Assembly (NCBI GenBank): GCA_020061125.1
Contig: JAGUYV010000165.1
Coordinates: 1 to 37,269 of the forward strand
Direction of reading: 5' to 3'
From: a bacterium
GTDB lineage: Bacteria; UBP15; UBA6099; DSWB01
DNA length: 37,269 bases
Position 1 is the stretch's first letter; each line of letters opens with the position of its first letter. Position numbers and translations under genes: made by a program. The notes below the pieces were generated by a model. The model was not told the DNA's origin. It made no database searches and worked only from the letters and a program-made list of their open reading frames with translations. Shown here piece after piece: positions 7,329-15,571 of the stretch.

Positions 7329-9626
7329 ATGCGCCCAGGCCTCAATGTTGTTCTCGCCAAACTTGCGATCCTGTTGTGCGGAGCGCTGTGGTACGCCCTG
7401 CCCGCGCGCGCGGAGTCCGCGCCATGGCCGCAAACGGAGCTTTTTGTGAAATATCCCTGGCTCGCCCCGCCCTCCGACGGTTGGCTCGTGCAGGAGCTTG
7501 ATCTCACAAAGGGCAATCCCAAAACCAGCCTGGGCGCCGTGGGCGTGGGCAACGGCACGGTGTTCGGCCTCATGGGTCTGGACATGCCCCAGAACGCCAT
7601 CAGCAACCTGATCGGCCCGGGCTACGAAACCAGCGAACAGTTCTTCGGCCCGGTGTGGCACGAACCGGTGAAAGTTGACTCACGGGGGAATGTTGTTGAA
7701 CAAATCAAATTCAAACGAAGCAGACTCTATCGTGTTCCGGAAACCGGCATCGTTGTGGTGCAGGAAATCAACGATGATTTTCTGATGACGACGGTGACAT
7801 TCGCGCTTCCAGGAAGACAATTTTTCTATAGAATTGTCTGTTTGAAAACTCTTTCAGATGAATCCTTATCTAATATCGACATTCAGATAAAGGAAAAAGG
7901 AACTGACATTCAGGGCGAGCCTATTCCCGCGTGGCTGCAACCCTGTTCCGATATAAGTGTTCTTCATCGCATTCAGAATAGATCGTTATGTATCACTATT
8001 AACAATGAGAGCTTAAAGAACACAGGAGTCTTATCTAAAAAATTGTCTTCATCTGAACGATACGGATTAATTAATCTGTCGTTTTGGGATACATTAACAC
8101 CCCTAAGCAGAGATCCCCTTGAATTTGCAACAATTGATCATTTGGATGTTTCGCGCACAGCTTCCTTAGCATTGACTAAGGATGCATTAAGCATAATATC
8201 CGACGCCCCACGAATCGGGGCCTTCATTGAGAACACTTTGTCCATGCTGAACACGCAGACCGTGCCGCTGAACGGCGCGGTGGCGGTCATGGCGCGGTAC
8301 TCGGGCGCGTGGTGCCGGGACGCGTTCGGCCCGATCCTGTTTTATCTCAAGGCCGGGAAATATGAAGACGCAAAACGCGTGGCGTCGTTCTATGATTACG
8401 CATCGCGGCTCCTCGGGTTCAGAAACAGATATCCCGTTAACCTTGACCTGCGCAAAGCGCCCAAGGAGTTCGACTGGGAATCCATCGCGCCGCAGCAGGG
8501 CGACGATCCCAACATACTGATCCTGCACATTTATAATGTGTGGCGCGCCATGGGCGATGATACTCTAATCCGCGAACACTATGGCTTCATGAGGCGCAAC
8601 CTGCTCGGGCAGGTCACCGGAGACTGGCATCTTCCGTTCCACGGGGACGAGACCTATCAGGTGTATGTGATGATGCAGGAAGGCGCGCCCATGAAGGATT
8701 TCTACTCGGTGGACACTTCGTTCTGGTACGCGGTGGCCGCGGAAAGTCTGGCGGAGATGGCGGACGCCATCGGCGAAACCGCGGACGCGGCCGAGTTCCG
8801 CAAGCGCGCGCAGCAGTGCCGCGAACACGCGGAAAACTATTACTGGGACGAGAACAATGGCCATTATATTCCATTCGCAAAAAAGAGCGATCTGTCGCCG
8901 GCATCGGCCCCGTTCGGGGACATCAACCTGCACGCACTGTGGACCGGGTATGCATGCGCCGCGGACCCGCGCCAGCGCGAGAATGTGATCAACACGGCCA
9001 AACAGCTCATGAAGAAAAACGGGCTGATGAAGACCTCGCCGCGCGTGGCGTACTACACGGGAATGCTGCCCGGATACCTGCTGTGGAACCTCAAGGCCAT
9101 CGGACTTACAGACAGAGCGGACAGAGCCTTCGACGGACTGTTCAATGTGGCCATGTCCCCGCTCGGCGAATTCGCCGAAGCGTACGACGGCAATGACCGG
9201 TGGCTCGATTACTCGCACATGCCCAATGTGTACCGCCCGTGGGAAACGGCCATCAACGCGGACGCTGTTTTGTATTATTTGACAGGATACCATTACGACC
9301 ACCGCGTCCCGCGGCTCACCCTGCAGCCGCACCTGCCGCCGGGCGCGAATAACATGACGATCAGCAATCTTCACGCCGGGCCGCACAAAATCGCGCTTGC
9401 CATGAACCGCGACCCGGACAACCCCGCGCGCATGGTCGTGTCCGTGACAAACACAGGCGGCAAACCCGTGGAGATTGAACTGCTGCTGGAAATCATTGAG
9501 GGCGAGCCTGCACCCGCCGGGTTTGAGGCGTTCGAGTATGCGAATTACCAGCGGACCATGTGGCGGAAATCAGCCGCACTCCAGCCTGGAGCGGCCATAG
9601 AGGGTCGCGGGGGGCTGACGCAGTAA
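7329..9626 (+). CDS. Exported (alpha/alpha)6-barrel glycosidase-like protein
   Basis: A 765-residue protein. The frame is open further upstream, but through the terminator at 7189-7220, so I choose the ATG at 7329, 8 bases behind GGAAAGGA. The N-terminus is a signal peptide (LAKLAILLCGALWYALPARA, cleavage probably after ARA). About residues 30-290 form an N-terminal beta-rich domain. From about 300 the repeated helical pairs and motifs such as YSGAWCRDAFGPILFYLKAG, WYAVAAESLAEMADAIG, YYWDENNGHYIPF and YRPWETAINADAVLYYLTGY match six-hairpin glycosidases related to glucoamylase and GH15-, GH37- or GH63-like enzymes. The last 90 residues are a beta domain. A sugar-chain-degrading role in the periplasm or outside the cell is likely; substrate and exact family are not clear. 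The segment 7680-8210 is AT-rich with different codon use from the flanks. Confidence 0.8.
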   Translation: MRPGLNVVLAKLAILLCGALWYALPARAESAPWPQTELFVKYPWLAPPSDGWLVQELDLTKGNPKTSLGAVGVGNGTVFGLMGLDMPQNAISNLIGPGYETSEQFFGPVWHEPVKVDSRGNVVEQIKFKRSRLYRVPETGIVVVQEINDDFLMTTVTFALPGRQFFYRIVCLKTLSDESLSNIDIQIKEKGTDIQGEPIPAWLQPCSDISVLHRIQNRSLCITINNESLKNTGVLSKKLSSSERYGLINLSFWDTLTPLSRDPLEFATIDHLDVSRTASLALTKDALSIISDAPRIGAFIENTLSMLNTQTVPLNGAVAVMARYSGAWCRDAFGPILFYLKAGKYEDAKRVASFYDYASRLLGFRNRYPVNLDLRKAPKEFDWESIAPQQGDDPNILILHIYNVWRAMGDDTLIREHYGFMRRNLLGQVTGDWHLPFHGDETYQVYVMMQEGAPMKDFYSVDTSFWYAVAAESLAEMADAIGETADAAEFRKRAQQCREHAENYYWDENNGHYIPFAKKSDLSPASAPFGDINLHALWTGYACAADPRQRENVINTAKQLMKKNGLMKTSPRVAYYTGMLPGYLLWNLKAIGLTDRADRAFDGLFNVAMSPLGEFAEAYDGNDRWLDYSHMPNVYRPWETAINADAVLYYLTGYHYDHRVPRLTLQPHLPPGANNMTISNLHAGPHKIALAMNRDPDNPARMVVSVTNTGGKPVEIELLLEIIEGEPAPAGFEAFEYANYQRTMWRKSAALQPGAAIEGRGGLTQ

Positions 9627-9632
9627 GGCGCT

Positions 9633-9765
9633 ATCGAAGGACACCGCGGTGACGCGGAGTCGCGGAGAAAAAGCAAAGGCCCCTGCCGACGAAGCGGCAG
9701 GGGCCTTTGCTTTTGGAAAATTTTTTTTGTGCGTTCTTTGCGGTCCTTGCGGCTTCTGCGTCAAT
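9633..9765. repeat. Nested palindromic repeat element in the convergent gap
   Basis: Between two convergent genes lies a short element with purine-rich outer parts: GGACACCGCGGTGACGCGG and TCGCGGAGAAAA on the left, and TTCTTTGCGGTCCTTGCGG and TTCTGCGTC on the right. Read inwards, the two ends resemble each other. They resemble the GCAAAGAC/GTCTTTGC-type dispersed repeats common in environmental genomes. The terminator hairpin sits at its centre. No protein is encoded. Confidence 0.4.
9669..9714. terminator. Strong bidirectional terminator
   Basis: A perfect 19-bp inverted repeat (left arm 9669-9687, right arm 9696-9714, loop 9688-9695) begins with AAAA and ends with TTTT, so it can end transcripts from both sides. 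It serves the glycosidase-like gene (+) and the metallophosphoesterase gene (-), whose stop codons flank it. Confidence 0.9.
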
Positions 9766-9777
9766 ATTTTGAACATT

Positions 9778-10578
9778 TCAAAACTTAATCTTGTCCAATT
9801 GCGCGTCCGTGAGCCAGTCGCGCAGTTTGAGAGTTTTGGGCGTCATCTCCACGAAAGTGGAATGCGTGTACCAGTCTCCGGTGTTGACATAGAACTGGCC
9901 TTTGGACTCCATGCGGGTGATGCCCGGTGCGTGGGTGTGGCCGAAGAACACAATGTTGCAGCGCATGCGCTTGAGAATCTGTTCGGCCGCGGATTCCCAG
10001 ATTTTGAGAAAGCGCTCGGGCACACCCACCTCGGCCTCCTCGTGCTTGAGGGGCAGGCCCGCATCCTTTTTGCTGGGCCGATCCTGCATCAGGCGCTTGA
10101 GGTCCTTGAGAAAGTCCAGGGTCATGACATCCACGGCCTTGCCGGTCACGGCCTTGAGGAAATCCACGGCGTCATAGATGCTGCTCTGGAACAGCGGATC
10201 GTAATCGTGCCCGTGCTCCATGTAAAGCTCCTGCCCGAACAAGGTTTTCAGGAACGGGCGGCGGCGGTCCCTGTAGGTCATGGTAAAATGCTTCTGCTCG
10301 ATTTCAATGCCGCGCAGAGACACATCGTGGTTGCCGATTATGTATGTCACATTCACCCCTTTTTTGGGGAGCCTTCGGATGGCGTTTATTAAATCCCTGT
10401 GCTTGGGCCAGATATTCTCGCCGCGCAGCGCGGGGAAATCGAAAATGTCCCCGAGAATGAACACCTCGGCGGCTTCGAGTTCCACGAATCGCAAAAACTC
10501 CTGGAACCGCTCCGTGCGCTCCCAGTCCCAGCGGTCTATGTGCAGATCGGAAAACAGAATGATTTTTTGCCTGGCCAT
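9778..10578 (-). CDS. LpxH-like calcineurin-type metallophosphoesterase
   Basis: A 266-residue protein starting behind GGGAG. It has the five conserved blocks of calcineurin-like phosphoesterases: SDLHID (D-x-H, residues about 10-15), GDIFD (about 43-47), GNHD (about 82-85), HGHDYD (about 121-126) and GHTHAP (about 219-224). These bind the two-metal centre. Length and the HGHDYD block fit UDP-2,3-diacylglucosamine diphosphatases (LpxH and relatives), which make lipid X in lipid A synthesis on the inner face of the membrane. There are extra helices (about 130-190). A general membrane-associated phosphoesterase is an alternative, as no lpx neighbour is present. The gene is convergent with the glycosidase-like gene. 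Confidence 0.75.
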   Translation of the reverse strand: MARQKIILFSDLHIDRWDWERTERFQEFLRFVELEAAEVFILGDIFDFPALRGENIWPKHRDLINAIRRLPKKGVNVTYIIGNHDVSLRGIEIEQKHFTMTYRDRRRPFLKTLFGQELYMEHGHDYDPLFQSSIYDAVDFLKAVTGKAVDVMTLDFLKDLKRLMQDRPSKKDAGLPLKHEEAEVGVPERFLKIWESAAEQILKRMRCNIVFFGHTHAPGITRMESKGQFYVNTGDWYTHSTFVEMTPKTLKLRDWLTDAQLDKIKF

Positions 10579-10708
10579 GGCGTCTCCCGAGCAGAATGTT
10601 CACGGACAATCCATTCGTGTGCATTATAACCCCAATCACAATCAGTTCGCCACACCCTGGCTTGAAAACACACAAAACTAACAAATCCCTGCCTTTACAG
10701 CAATAAAG

Positions 10709-10725
10709 CAACGCATCATGCGTTG
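10709..10725. promoter_or_regulatory. 17-bp palindrome, possible operator
   Basis: CAACGCAT and ATGCGTTG are exact reverse complements separated by one base. There is no T-tract, so it is not a terminator. It lies between divergent genes (130 bases from the phosphoesterase start), where an operator is plausible. No regulator is identified. Confidence 0.4.
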
Positions 10726-11133
10726 AAATGATTACACCTTTCTCTGTACAGAATGCAATACGCTAAAATGAGAACCGTATAGAATAGCATACATAGCAGG
10801 AAAAACGACTGCGGCGCGGACGGTAGAACATGACGCATTAGAAATTTTCTTTGACTTGGTTTGAGTCAGGAATTGCATGAGTTGGTTTTGAGTGTCGAAC
10901 TGGAACTTTGATTGAGCGAACCAATGCTTGCCGTTAAGCGCCGTCCACAGGGGTGTAGAGCATAAAAACTCCTTTATTATAAACTATTTTGCGAAGTATC
11001 TCGCCGCGCGGGTTGACAAACCATGCGCAAAGGAATAGGCTATGTCCGGAAATGGAAAAATTGCGATCACTAAAAGAATTTTCACAAAACCCGAACACAG
11101 GCAAACAACAAAAAGGTATATTTTATTACACAC

Positions 11134-11172
11134 TTGACTTTGAATATTGGCCATGTTATACACATTCAAAGT
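11134..11172 (+). promoter_or_regulatory. sat promoter overlapped by a 9-bp dyad
   Basis: A sigma-70-like promoter: -35 TTGACT (11134-11139), 17-base spacer, -10 TATACA (11157-11162). An exact 9-bp inverted repeat, ACTTTGAAT (11137-11145) and ATTCAAAGT (11164-11172), has one arm over the -35 box and the other just after the -10 box. A regulator bound there would block or control transcription of sat. HcpR-type regulators control sat and apr genes in some sulfate reducers, but this motif is not their published one as I recall it. Confidence 0.5.
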
Positions 11173-11322
11173 TGAAAATATGATTCGGGTGGCTGACGGA
11201 ACACATTGAACAGGCCGATTGTGAAACAAAACACGAACTCCATGCTATCAACGCTACTTTTTGCATTTATAAACACCAATGACGGCGCACGGCGCCAATA
11301 ACTGTTAAAGGAGAGTGGACCT

Positions 11323-12549
11323 ATGGCACTGGTTCCCCCGCATGGAAAAGAAAGAAAACTGAAGCCCCTGCTGCTCGAGGGCGACGCCCTCAAGGCGGAA
11401 CTCAAGAAGGCGGAAGGCTTGAAGAAGCTCGCCATGACCTCCATGGAAACATGCGACTGCATCATGATGGGCATCGGCGCGTTCACCCCGCTGGATGGCT
11501 TCATGTCCAAGGCCGACTGGCAGGGCGTGTGCGACAACATGCAGCTTGCCGACGGCACATTCTGGCCCATCCCCGTGACCTTGAGCGCAAGCCAGGAAGA
11601 CGCGGACGCCATCAATGTGGGCGACGAAATCACCCTCATCAACCCCGAAGAGGGCAATGAAATCATCGCCACCATGAAAGTGACCGAGAAGTACAGCATT
11701 GACAAGGTGCACCAGTGCAAGACCATCTACACCACGGATGATCCGGAACACCCCGGCGTGGCCAAGGTCATGGCCCAGGGTCCGGTGAATCTGGCTGGCC
11801 CAATCAAGGTTTTGAGCGAATCCGTGTTCCCCGAACAGTTCAAGGGCATCTACCAGACCCCGGCGCAGTCCCGCGCCATCTTCGAGGAAAAAGGATGGAG
11901 CCGCGTGGCCGCGTTCCAGACCCGCAACCCCATGCACCGCTCGCACGAGTACCTGGCCAAGATCGCGGTCGAAATCTGCGACGGCATCTACATTCACCAG
12001 ATCATCGGCAAGCTTAAGGCCGGCGACATCCCGGCGGATGTGCGCACCGAGTGCATCAACCTGCTGGTTGACAACTACTTCGTGAAGAACACCTGCGTGG
12101 TGGGCGGCTATCCCATGGAAATGCGCTACGGCGGCCCCCGCGAAGCCCTGCTTCACGCCGTGTTCCGCCAAAACTACGGCTGCAGCGACCTGATCGTGGG
12201 CCGCGACCACGCCGGCGTGGGCGACTACTACGGCCCGTTCGACGCGCAGACCATCTTCGACAAAGTGCCCGAAGGCGCACTGCTCACAAAGCCCCTCAAG
12301 ATTGACTGGACCTTCTGGTGCAACAAGTGCAACGGCATGGCTTCCATGAAGACCTGCCCGCACGGCAAGGAAGACCGCGTGCTGCTGTCCGGCACCGTGG
12401 TGCGCAAGACATTGAGCGAAGGCGGCGACCTGAACCCCAACTTCAGCCGCCCCGAAGTGCTCGAGGTGCTCAAGAAGTACTACGCGGGTCTCGAAGAAAA
12501 AGTCGAGATCAAGCTGCACGGCGCCGCCACCGGTGATGCCGGCAAATAA
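11323..12549 (+). CDS. sat: Sulfate adenylyltransferase (ATP sulfurylase)
   Basis: A 408-residue enzyme, the usual length for a homomeric Sat. It catalyses ATP + sulfate to adenosine-5'-phosphosulfate (APS) + diphosphate, the activation step of sulfate reduction, in the cytoplasm. Key signatures: [10 protein letters not shown] (residues 199-208), the nucleotide-binding HxxH-type motif with [12 protein letters not shown] (293-301); and a zinc-binding set Cys333, Cys336, Cys345 and His347. It starts with ATG behind AAAGGAG. Downstream, aprB follows after 200 bases in the same orientation, and aprBA and qmoABC complete the pathway branch. The enzyme also works in reverse in sulfur oxidisers, but the qmoABC context favours reduction or disproportionation. 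Transcription likely starts at the promoter at 11134-11162. Confidence 0.97.
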   Translation: MALVPPHGKERKLKPLLLEGDALKAELKKAEGLKKLAMTSMETCDCIMMGIGAFTPLDGFMSKADWQGVCDNMQLADGTFWPIPVTLSASQEDADAINVGDEITLINPEEGNEIIATMKVTEKYSIDKVHQCKTIYTTDDPEHPGVAKVMAQGPVNLAGPIKVLSESVFPEQFKGIYQTPAQSRAIFEEKGWSRVAAFQTRNPMHRSHEYLAKIAVEICDGIYIHQIIGKLKAGDIPADVRTECINLLVDNYFVKNTCVVGGYPMEMRYGGPREALLHAVFRQNYGCSDLIVGRDHAGVGDYYGPFDAQTIFDKVPEGALLTKPLKIDWTFWCNKCNGMASMKTCPHGKEDRVLLSGTVVRKTLSEGGDLNPNFSRPEVLEVLKKYYAGLEEKVEIKLHGAATGDAGK

Positions 12550-12749
12550 GTAAGGAATAATAATACACACACTGGAGAAGCGCACCGGGCCGCATGTGAG
12601 CGGCCGCACGGGCAGCTTTCTCCGCCGAGGCCGGGGGATAAAAATCCTGGCCGGAAGGGGGTGAAGGAACCGAACCAAGCAGCAGCAAAAAGCAATCAAC
12701 AGAAGTTGGCATTCTGTAAATCTAATGTTAACAGGAGGTGTATCTCTAA
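12550..12749 (+). promoter_or_regulatory. 200-base structured sat-aprB spacer
   Basis: Between sat and aprB lies a 200-base non-coding stretch. A hairpin GGCCGC (12588-12593) with GCGGCC (12600-12605) and a second, imperfect one around GGGGGATAAAAATCC can form. Neither has a T-tract, so they are processing or stabilising structures rather than terminators. The aprB ribosome binding site AGGAGGTG is at the end. A separate aprB promoter cannot be excluded. Confidence 0.4.
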
Positions 12750-13187
12750 ATGCCAAGCTTTGTCAAAGTTGATAAGTGCGACGGTTGCAAAGCGCTCGAC
12801 AAGACGGCCTGCCAGCACATCTGCCCGAACGACCTGATGGCGCTGAACAAGGAAATCTCGAAGGCGTACAACCTCGAACCCGAAATGTGCTGGGAATGCT
12901 ACAACTGCGTTAAGATCTGCCCGCAGGACGCGATCGAAGTGCGCGGTTACGCAGACTTCGTGCCCATGGGCGCGAATGTCATCCCGATGCGCTCGTCTGA
13001 CTCCATCATGTGGACCGTGAAGTTCCGCAGCGGACAGATCAAGCGCTTCAAGTTCCCCATCCGCACCACCCCGGAAGGCTCCGCAGTGCCCGACGGCGGT
13101 TTCGAGACCGGAACCGACGATCTGAAGAGCGCCACGCTCTTCACCGAGCCCGCTTCCGCCGGTCTCCCTGCAATCTGGACCAAATAA
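12750..13187 (+). CDS. aprB: APS reductase beta subunit, ferredoxin-like
   Basis: A 145-residue iron-sulfur subunit of dissimilatory adenylylsulfate reductase. It transfers electrons from the Qmo complex to the FAD of AprA. Two [4Fe-4S] motifs are visible: Cys10, Cys13, Cys21 and Cys25 (with the family's unusual long spacing between the second and third cysteines), and Cys47, Cys50, Cys53 and Cys57. A C-terminal tail (from about 85) wraps around AprA in known structures. It starts behind AGGAGGTG. aprA follows 36 bases later. Confidence 0.96.
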   Translation: MPSFVKVDKCDGCKALDKTACQHICPNDLMALNKEISKAYNLEPEMCWECYNCVKICPQDAIEVRGYADFVPMGANVIPMRSSDSIMWTVKFRSGQIKRFKFPIRTTPEGSAVPDGGFETGTDDLKSATLFTEPASAGLPAIWTK

Positions 13188-13223
13188 CGACCACAACAAA
13201 AGAAGAGAGGTGACTCACACACA

Positions 13224-14750
13224 ATGGCAGATTTTCAGGATGTTAAAGTCGTAACGGATCTTCTCATCGTCGGCGGCGGCATGTCCGCATGCGGCGCTGC
13301 TGTGGAAGCGGCGTACTGGGCGAAGAAGAATAATGTCAAGGTTACCCTGATTGACAAAGCCGCCATGGACCGCTCCGGCGCCGTGGCCATGGGCCTGTCG
13401 GCCATCAACCAGTATGTGGGCCTCAAAGACGGACAGAACACCGTCGAGGACTACATCAACTATGTGAAGCAGGACCTCATGGGCATCGCCCGCGACGACC
13501 TGGTCGCGTCCATCGCGCGCCATGTGGACTCCACCGTGCACCTGTTTGAAAAATGGGGCCTGCCCATTTGGAAAGACGAAAACGGCGGATACGTTCACGA
13601 AGGCCGCTGGCAGCTCATGATCAACGGTGAATCCTACAAGGTCATCGTTGCCGAAGCCGCCAAGAACGCCCTCAAAGAAATCAACGCCGAGATTTACGAA
13701 CGCGTCTTCATCGTGGAGCCCCTGCTCGACGGCGACAAGATTGCCGGCTGCGTGGGCTTCAGCGTCCGCGAGAACAAATTCTACACCTTCCAGTGCAAGG
13801 CTCTCATGGTCTGCATGGGCGGCGCCGTGCATGTGTTCCGCCCCCGCAGCACCGGTGAAGGTCTGGGCCGCGCCTGGTACCCGCCCTGGAACTCCGGTTC
13901 CTCCACCTACTTCACCCTCAAGGCCGGCGCAGAGCAGACCTGCCAGGAAATCCGCTTCATCCCCGTTCGCTTCAAGGACGCGTACGGCCCGGTGGGCGCA
14001 TGGTTCCTGCTGTTCAAATCCCGCGCCACCAACGCCCTGGGCGGCGAGTACATGGTCGAGCGCAAGGCCGAGCTTGAAAACTGGGCTCCCTACGGCCTCG
14101 TGAAGCCCATCCCCGCCAACCTGCGCAACTACCTGGGCATGCTGGACGTCAACGAGGGCAAAGGCCCGATCTACATGCGCACGGAAGAAGCCATCCAGAA
14201 CATCGCCAACCAGTACAAGGACGACGAGAAGGCCTTCAAGAAAAAAATGAAGGAACTCGAAGCCGAAGCATGGGAAGACTTCCTGGACATGACCATCTCC
14301 CAGGCCATCCTGTGGGCCGCGTCCGACATTCAGCCCGAAGAGAAGTCCTCTGAAATCGCCGCTGCCGAGCCGTACTTCATCGGCTCTCACTCCGGCGGTT
14401 CCGGCTGCTGGGTCTCCGGCCCGCAGGACATCGCTCCGGCCGAATACTTCTGGGGCTACACCAACATGTCCACGGTCACGGGCATGTTCTGCGTGGGTGA
14501 CGCCTCCGGCGCGTCCTCGCACAAGTTCTCCTCCGGCTCCCTGACCGAAGGCCGCATCGCCGGCAAGGAAGCCGTCCGCTACTGTGTCGATAACCCGGAT
14601 CTGCCCAAGATTGACGACGCCAAAGTCGCCGAACTTAAGGCCGCCATCCTGAAGCCCCTGGATATTTTCGAAGCCAACAAGGGCCTCACCACGGACCCGA
14701 ACATCAACCCCAACTACATCCGCCCCAAGATGTTCATGTTCCGCCTGTAG
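13224..14750 (+). CDS. aprA: APS reductase alpha subunit, N-terminal 508 residues up to an in-frame TAG
   Basis: Dissimilatory APS reductase flavoprotein: APS + 2 electrons to sulfite + AMP. FAD-binding starts with LLIVGGGMSACGAA (residues 13-26), and the fumarate-reductase-type fold continues with FRPRSTGEGLG, WYPPWNSGSS, FCVGDASGASSHKFSSGS and EGRIAGKEAVRY. These match the family closely along the length. It starts behind GAGAGGTGA, 36 bases after aprB. The frame stops at TAG (14748-14750), although the AprA family is normally about 620-660 residues. The frame then resumes after two codons and gives the rest of the family sequence, so the true product is interrupted, split or read through. 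The codons to the stop look normal, with no sign of decay. Confidence 0.93.
   Translation: MADFQDVKVVTDLLIVGGGMSACGAAVEAAYWAKKNNVKVTLIDKAAMDRSGAVAMGLSAINQYVGLKDGQNTVEDYINYVKQDLMGIARDDLVASIARHVDSTVHLFEKWGLPIWKDENGGYVHEGRWQLMINGESYKVIVAEAAKNALKEINAEIYERVFIVEPLLDGDKIAGCVGFSVRENKFYTFQCKALMVCMGGAVHVFRPRSTGEGLGRAWYPPWNSGSSTYFTLKAGAEQTCQEIRFIPVRFKDAYGPVGAWFLLFKSRATNALGGEYMVERKAELENWAPYGLVKPIPANLRNYLGMLDVNEGKGPIYMRTEEAIQNIANQYKDDEKAFKKKMKELEAEAWEDFLDMTISQAILWAASDIQPEEKSSEIAAAEPYFIGSHSGGSGCWVSGPQDIAPAEYFWGYTNMSTVTGMFCVGDASGASSHKFSSGSLTEGRIAGKEAVRYCVDNPDLPKIDDAKVAELKAAILKPLDIFEANKGLTTDPNINPNYIRPKMFMFRL
14748..14750 (+). other. In-frame amber (TAG) codon 509 in aprA
   Basis: The TAG lies between Leu508 (context KMFMFRL) and KLMDEYAAG on the same frame. 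From memory, AprA sequences read RLQKIMDEY here, so the TAG stands where glutamine (CAG) is expected, one base different. It is not TGA, so selenocysteine is excluded. An in-frame ATG follows six bases later (14757). Confidence 0.9.
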
Positions 14751-14756
14751 AAACTG

Positions 14757-15104
14757 ATGGACGAATACGCGGCCGGCGTGACCGCAACATTCTCCACCAA
14801 CAAGAATCAGCTCGAGCGCGCTCTGGAACTCATCGCCATGCTGCGCGAGGACTCCGCCAACCTGGCGGCCGAAGACCTGCACGAACTCATGCGCTGCTGG
14901 GAAAATGTCCAGCGCATGTGGCAGGCCGAAGTCCATGTCCGCACCATGCTGTTCCGCGAAGAGACCCGCTGGCCCGGTTACTACTTCCGCAGCGACTTCC
15001 CGAAGATGGACCAGGAAAACTGGAAATGCTTCGTGAACGCAAAGTGGGATCCCAAGTCCGGCGAGTGGGAAATGAGCAAGAAACCCGTCATCGAACTCAC
15101 CTGA
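14757..15104 (+). CDS. aprA: APS reductase alpha subunit, C-terminal part (115 residues) after the in-frame TAG
   Basis: This frame is in register with the previous one (1533 bases between starts, a multiple of three). It encodes the conserved AprA C-terminus: MDEYAAGVTATFSTNKNQ, DLHELMRCWENVQRMW, EVHVRTMLFREETRWPGYY and NWKCFVNAKWDP. Selection seems to have kept it, with no extra stop or frameshift. It could be made by reinitiation at the ATG 6 bases after the TAG or by readthrough, or the TAG is not real. The strong terminator at 15129-15156 follows, so the mRNA covers both parts. Without this part, the helical C-terminal domain of AprA would be absent. Confidence 0.85.
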   Translation: MDEYAAGVTATFSTNKNQLERALELIAMLREDSANLAAEDLHELMRCWENVQRMWQAEVHVRTMLFREETRWPGYYFRSDFPKMDQENWKCFVNAKWDPKSGEWEMSKKPVIELT

Positions 15105-15128
15105 TGACGATCCTTTCCACGCAATTCA

Positions 15129-15156
15129 CCTCCGAGCGCCTTCGGGCGCTCGGAGG
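15129..15156 (+). terminator. Terminator after aprA
   Basis: A perfect 12-bp stem (CCTCCGAGCGCC at 15129-15140 and GGCGCTCGGAGG at 15145-15156) with a TTCG tetraloop, followed by ATTTTCTT. It separates the sat-aprBA transcript from the genes leading to qmoABC, at least in part. Confidence 0.85.
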
Positions 15157-15236
15157 ATTTTCTTAAATCCGCCTGGTTTTCGTGTTTTTCTTGAAACGAG
15201 TTCCAGCAGTTCCTATAAGAAATCTGGTGATTTGAA

Positions 15237-15533
15237 GTGAGCGAAGAACTGAAAAAAAACCCCGACGCAGACGATTACACCTGCCCGTACTGCGATTCCA
15301 AACTGAAAAAATGGAGTTCTCCTCCGGATTCCACATGGGCCGTCGAGTACCAGTATGTATGTTTCAACGACGACTGCCCCTATTTCGTGCGCGGCTGGCA
15401 GTGGATGGAGGAAAAATACAAGGCCACAGCGTCTTACAGGCACCGGTTCAACCCGTTCACCGGCGAAAAAGGCCCCCTGCCCGTGTGGTCGCAGAACGCC
15501 CTCAAGGAAAATATCATTGAAGAGGACGAGTAA
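15237..15533 (+). CDS. Small zinc-ribbon protein of the apr-qmo locus
   Basis: A 98-residue protein starting with GTG. Two cysteine pairs, Cys16-X2-Cys19 (CPYC) and Cys42-X4-Cys47 (CFNDDCPYF), form a probable zinc ribbon; a basic stretch between them (SKLKKW) and aromatic residues (VRGWQWMEEKY) follow. It resembles Ogr/Delta-type zinc-finger proteins found beside Apr and Qmo genes in some sulfate reducers, but the function is unknown. The ribosome binding site is weak. It sits 39 bases upstream of the YkgJ-type gene, between aprA and qmoA, which suggests a role in regulation, assembly or electron transfer of the complexes. Confidence 0.75.
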   Translation: MSEELKKNPDADDYTCPYCDSKLKKWSSPPDSTWAVEYQYVCFNDDCPYFVRGWQWMEEKYKATASYRHRFNPFTGEKGPLPVWSQNALKENIIEEDE

Positions 15534-15571
15534 TCCCCCTCGGAAAACCTCTCGACGGCAAGGAACCAGAC

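Larger units (their letters stand above)
10579..11322. other. 744-bp intergenic region upstream of sat and the phosphoesterase
   Basis: AT-rich compared with its flanks and without a convincing gene. It holds a 17-bp palindrome (CAACGCAT-C-ATGCGTTG, 10709-10725), the sat promoter and dyad around 11134-11172, and a sat leader of about 150 bases ending in the ribosome binding site AAAGGAG (11307-11313). Short frames here have no ribosome binding site and no recognisable motif. Confidence 0.6.

Noticed and set aside
13215-14936. 573-aa frame on the minus strand opposite aprA
   Set aside because: Overlaps an unmistakable AprA and has no motif; it spans the TAG region only by chance.
13224-15104. 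Frameshift as the cause of the split aprA
   Set aside because: The two parts are in the same frame; only the TAG separates them. Selenocysteine is also excluded because it uses TGA.
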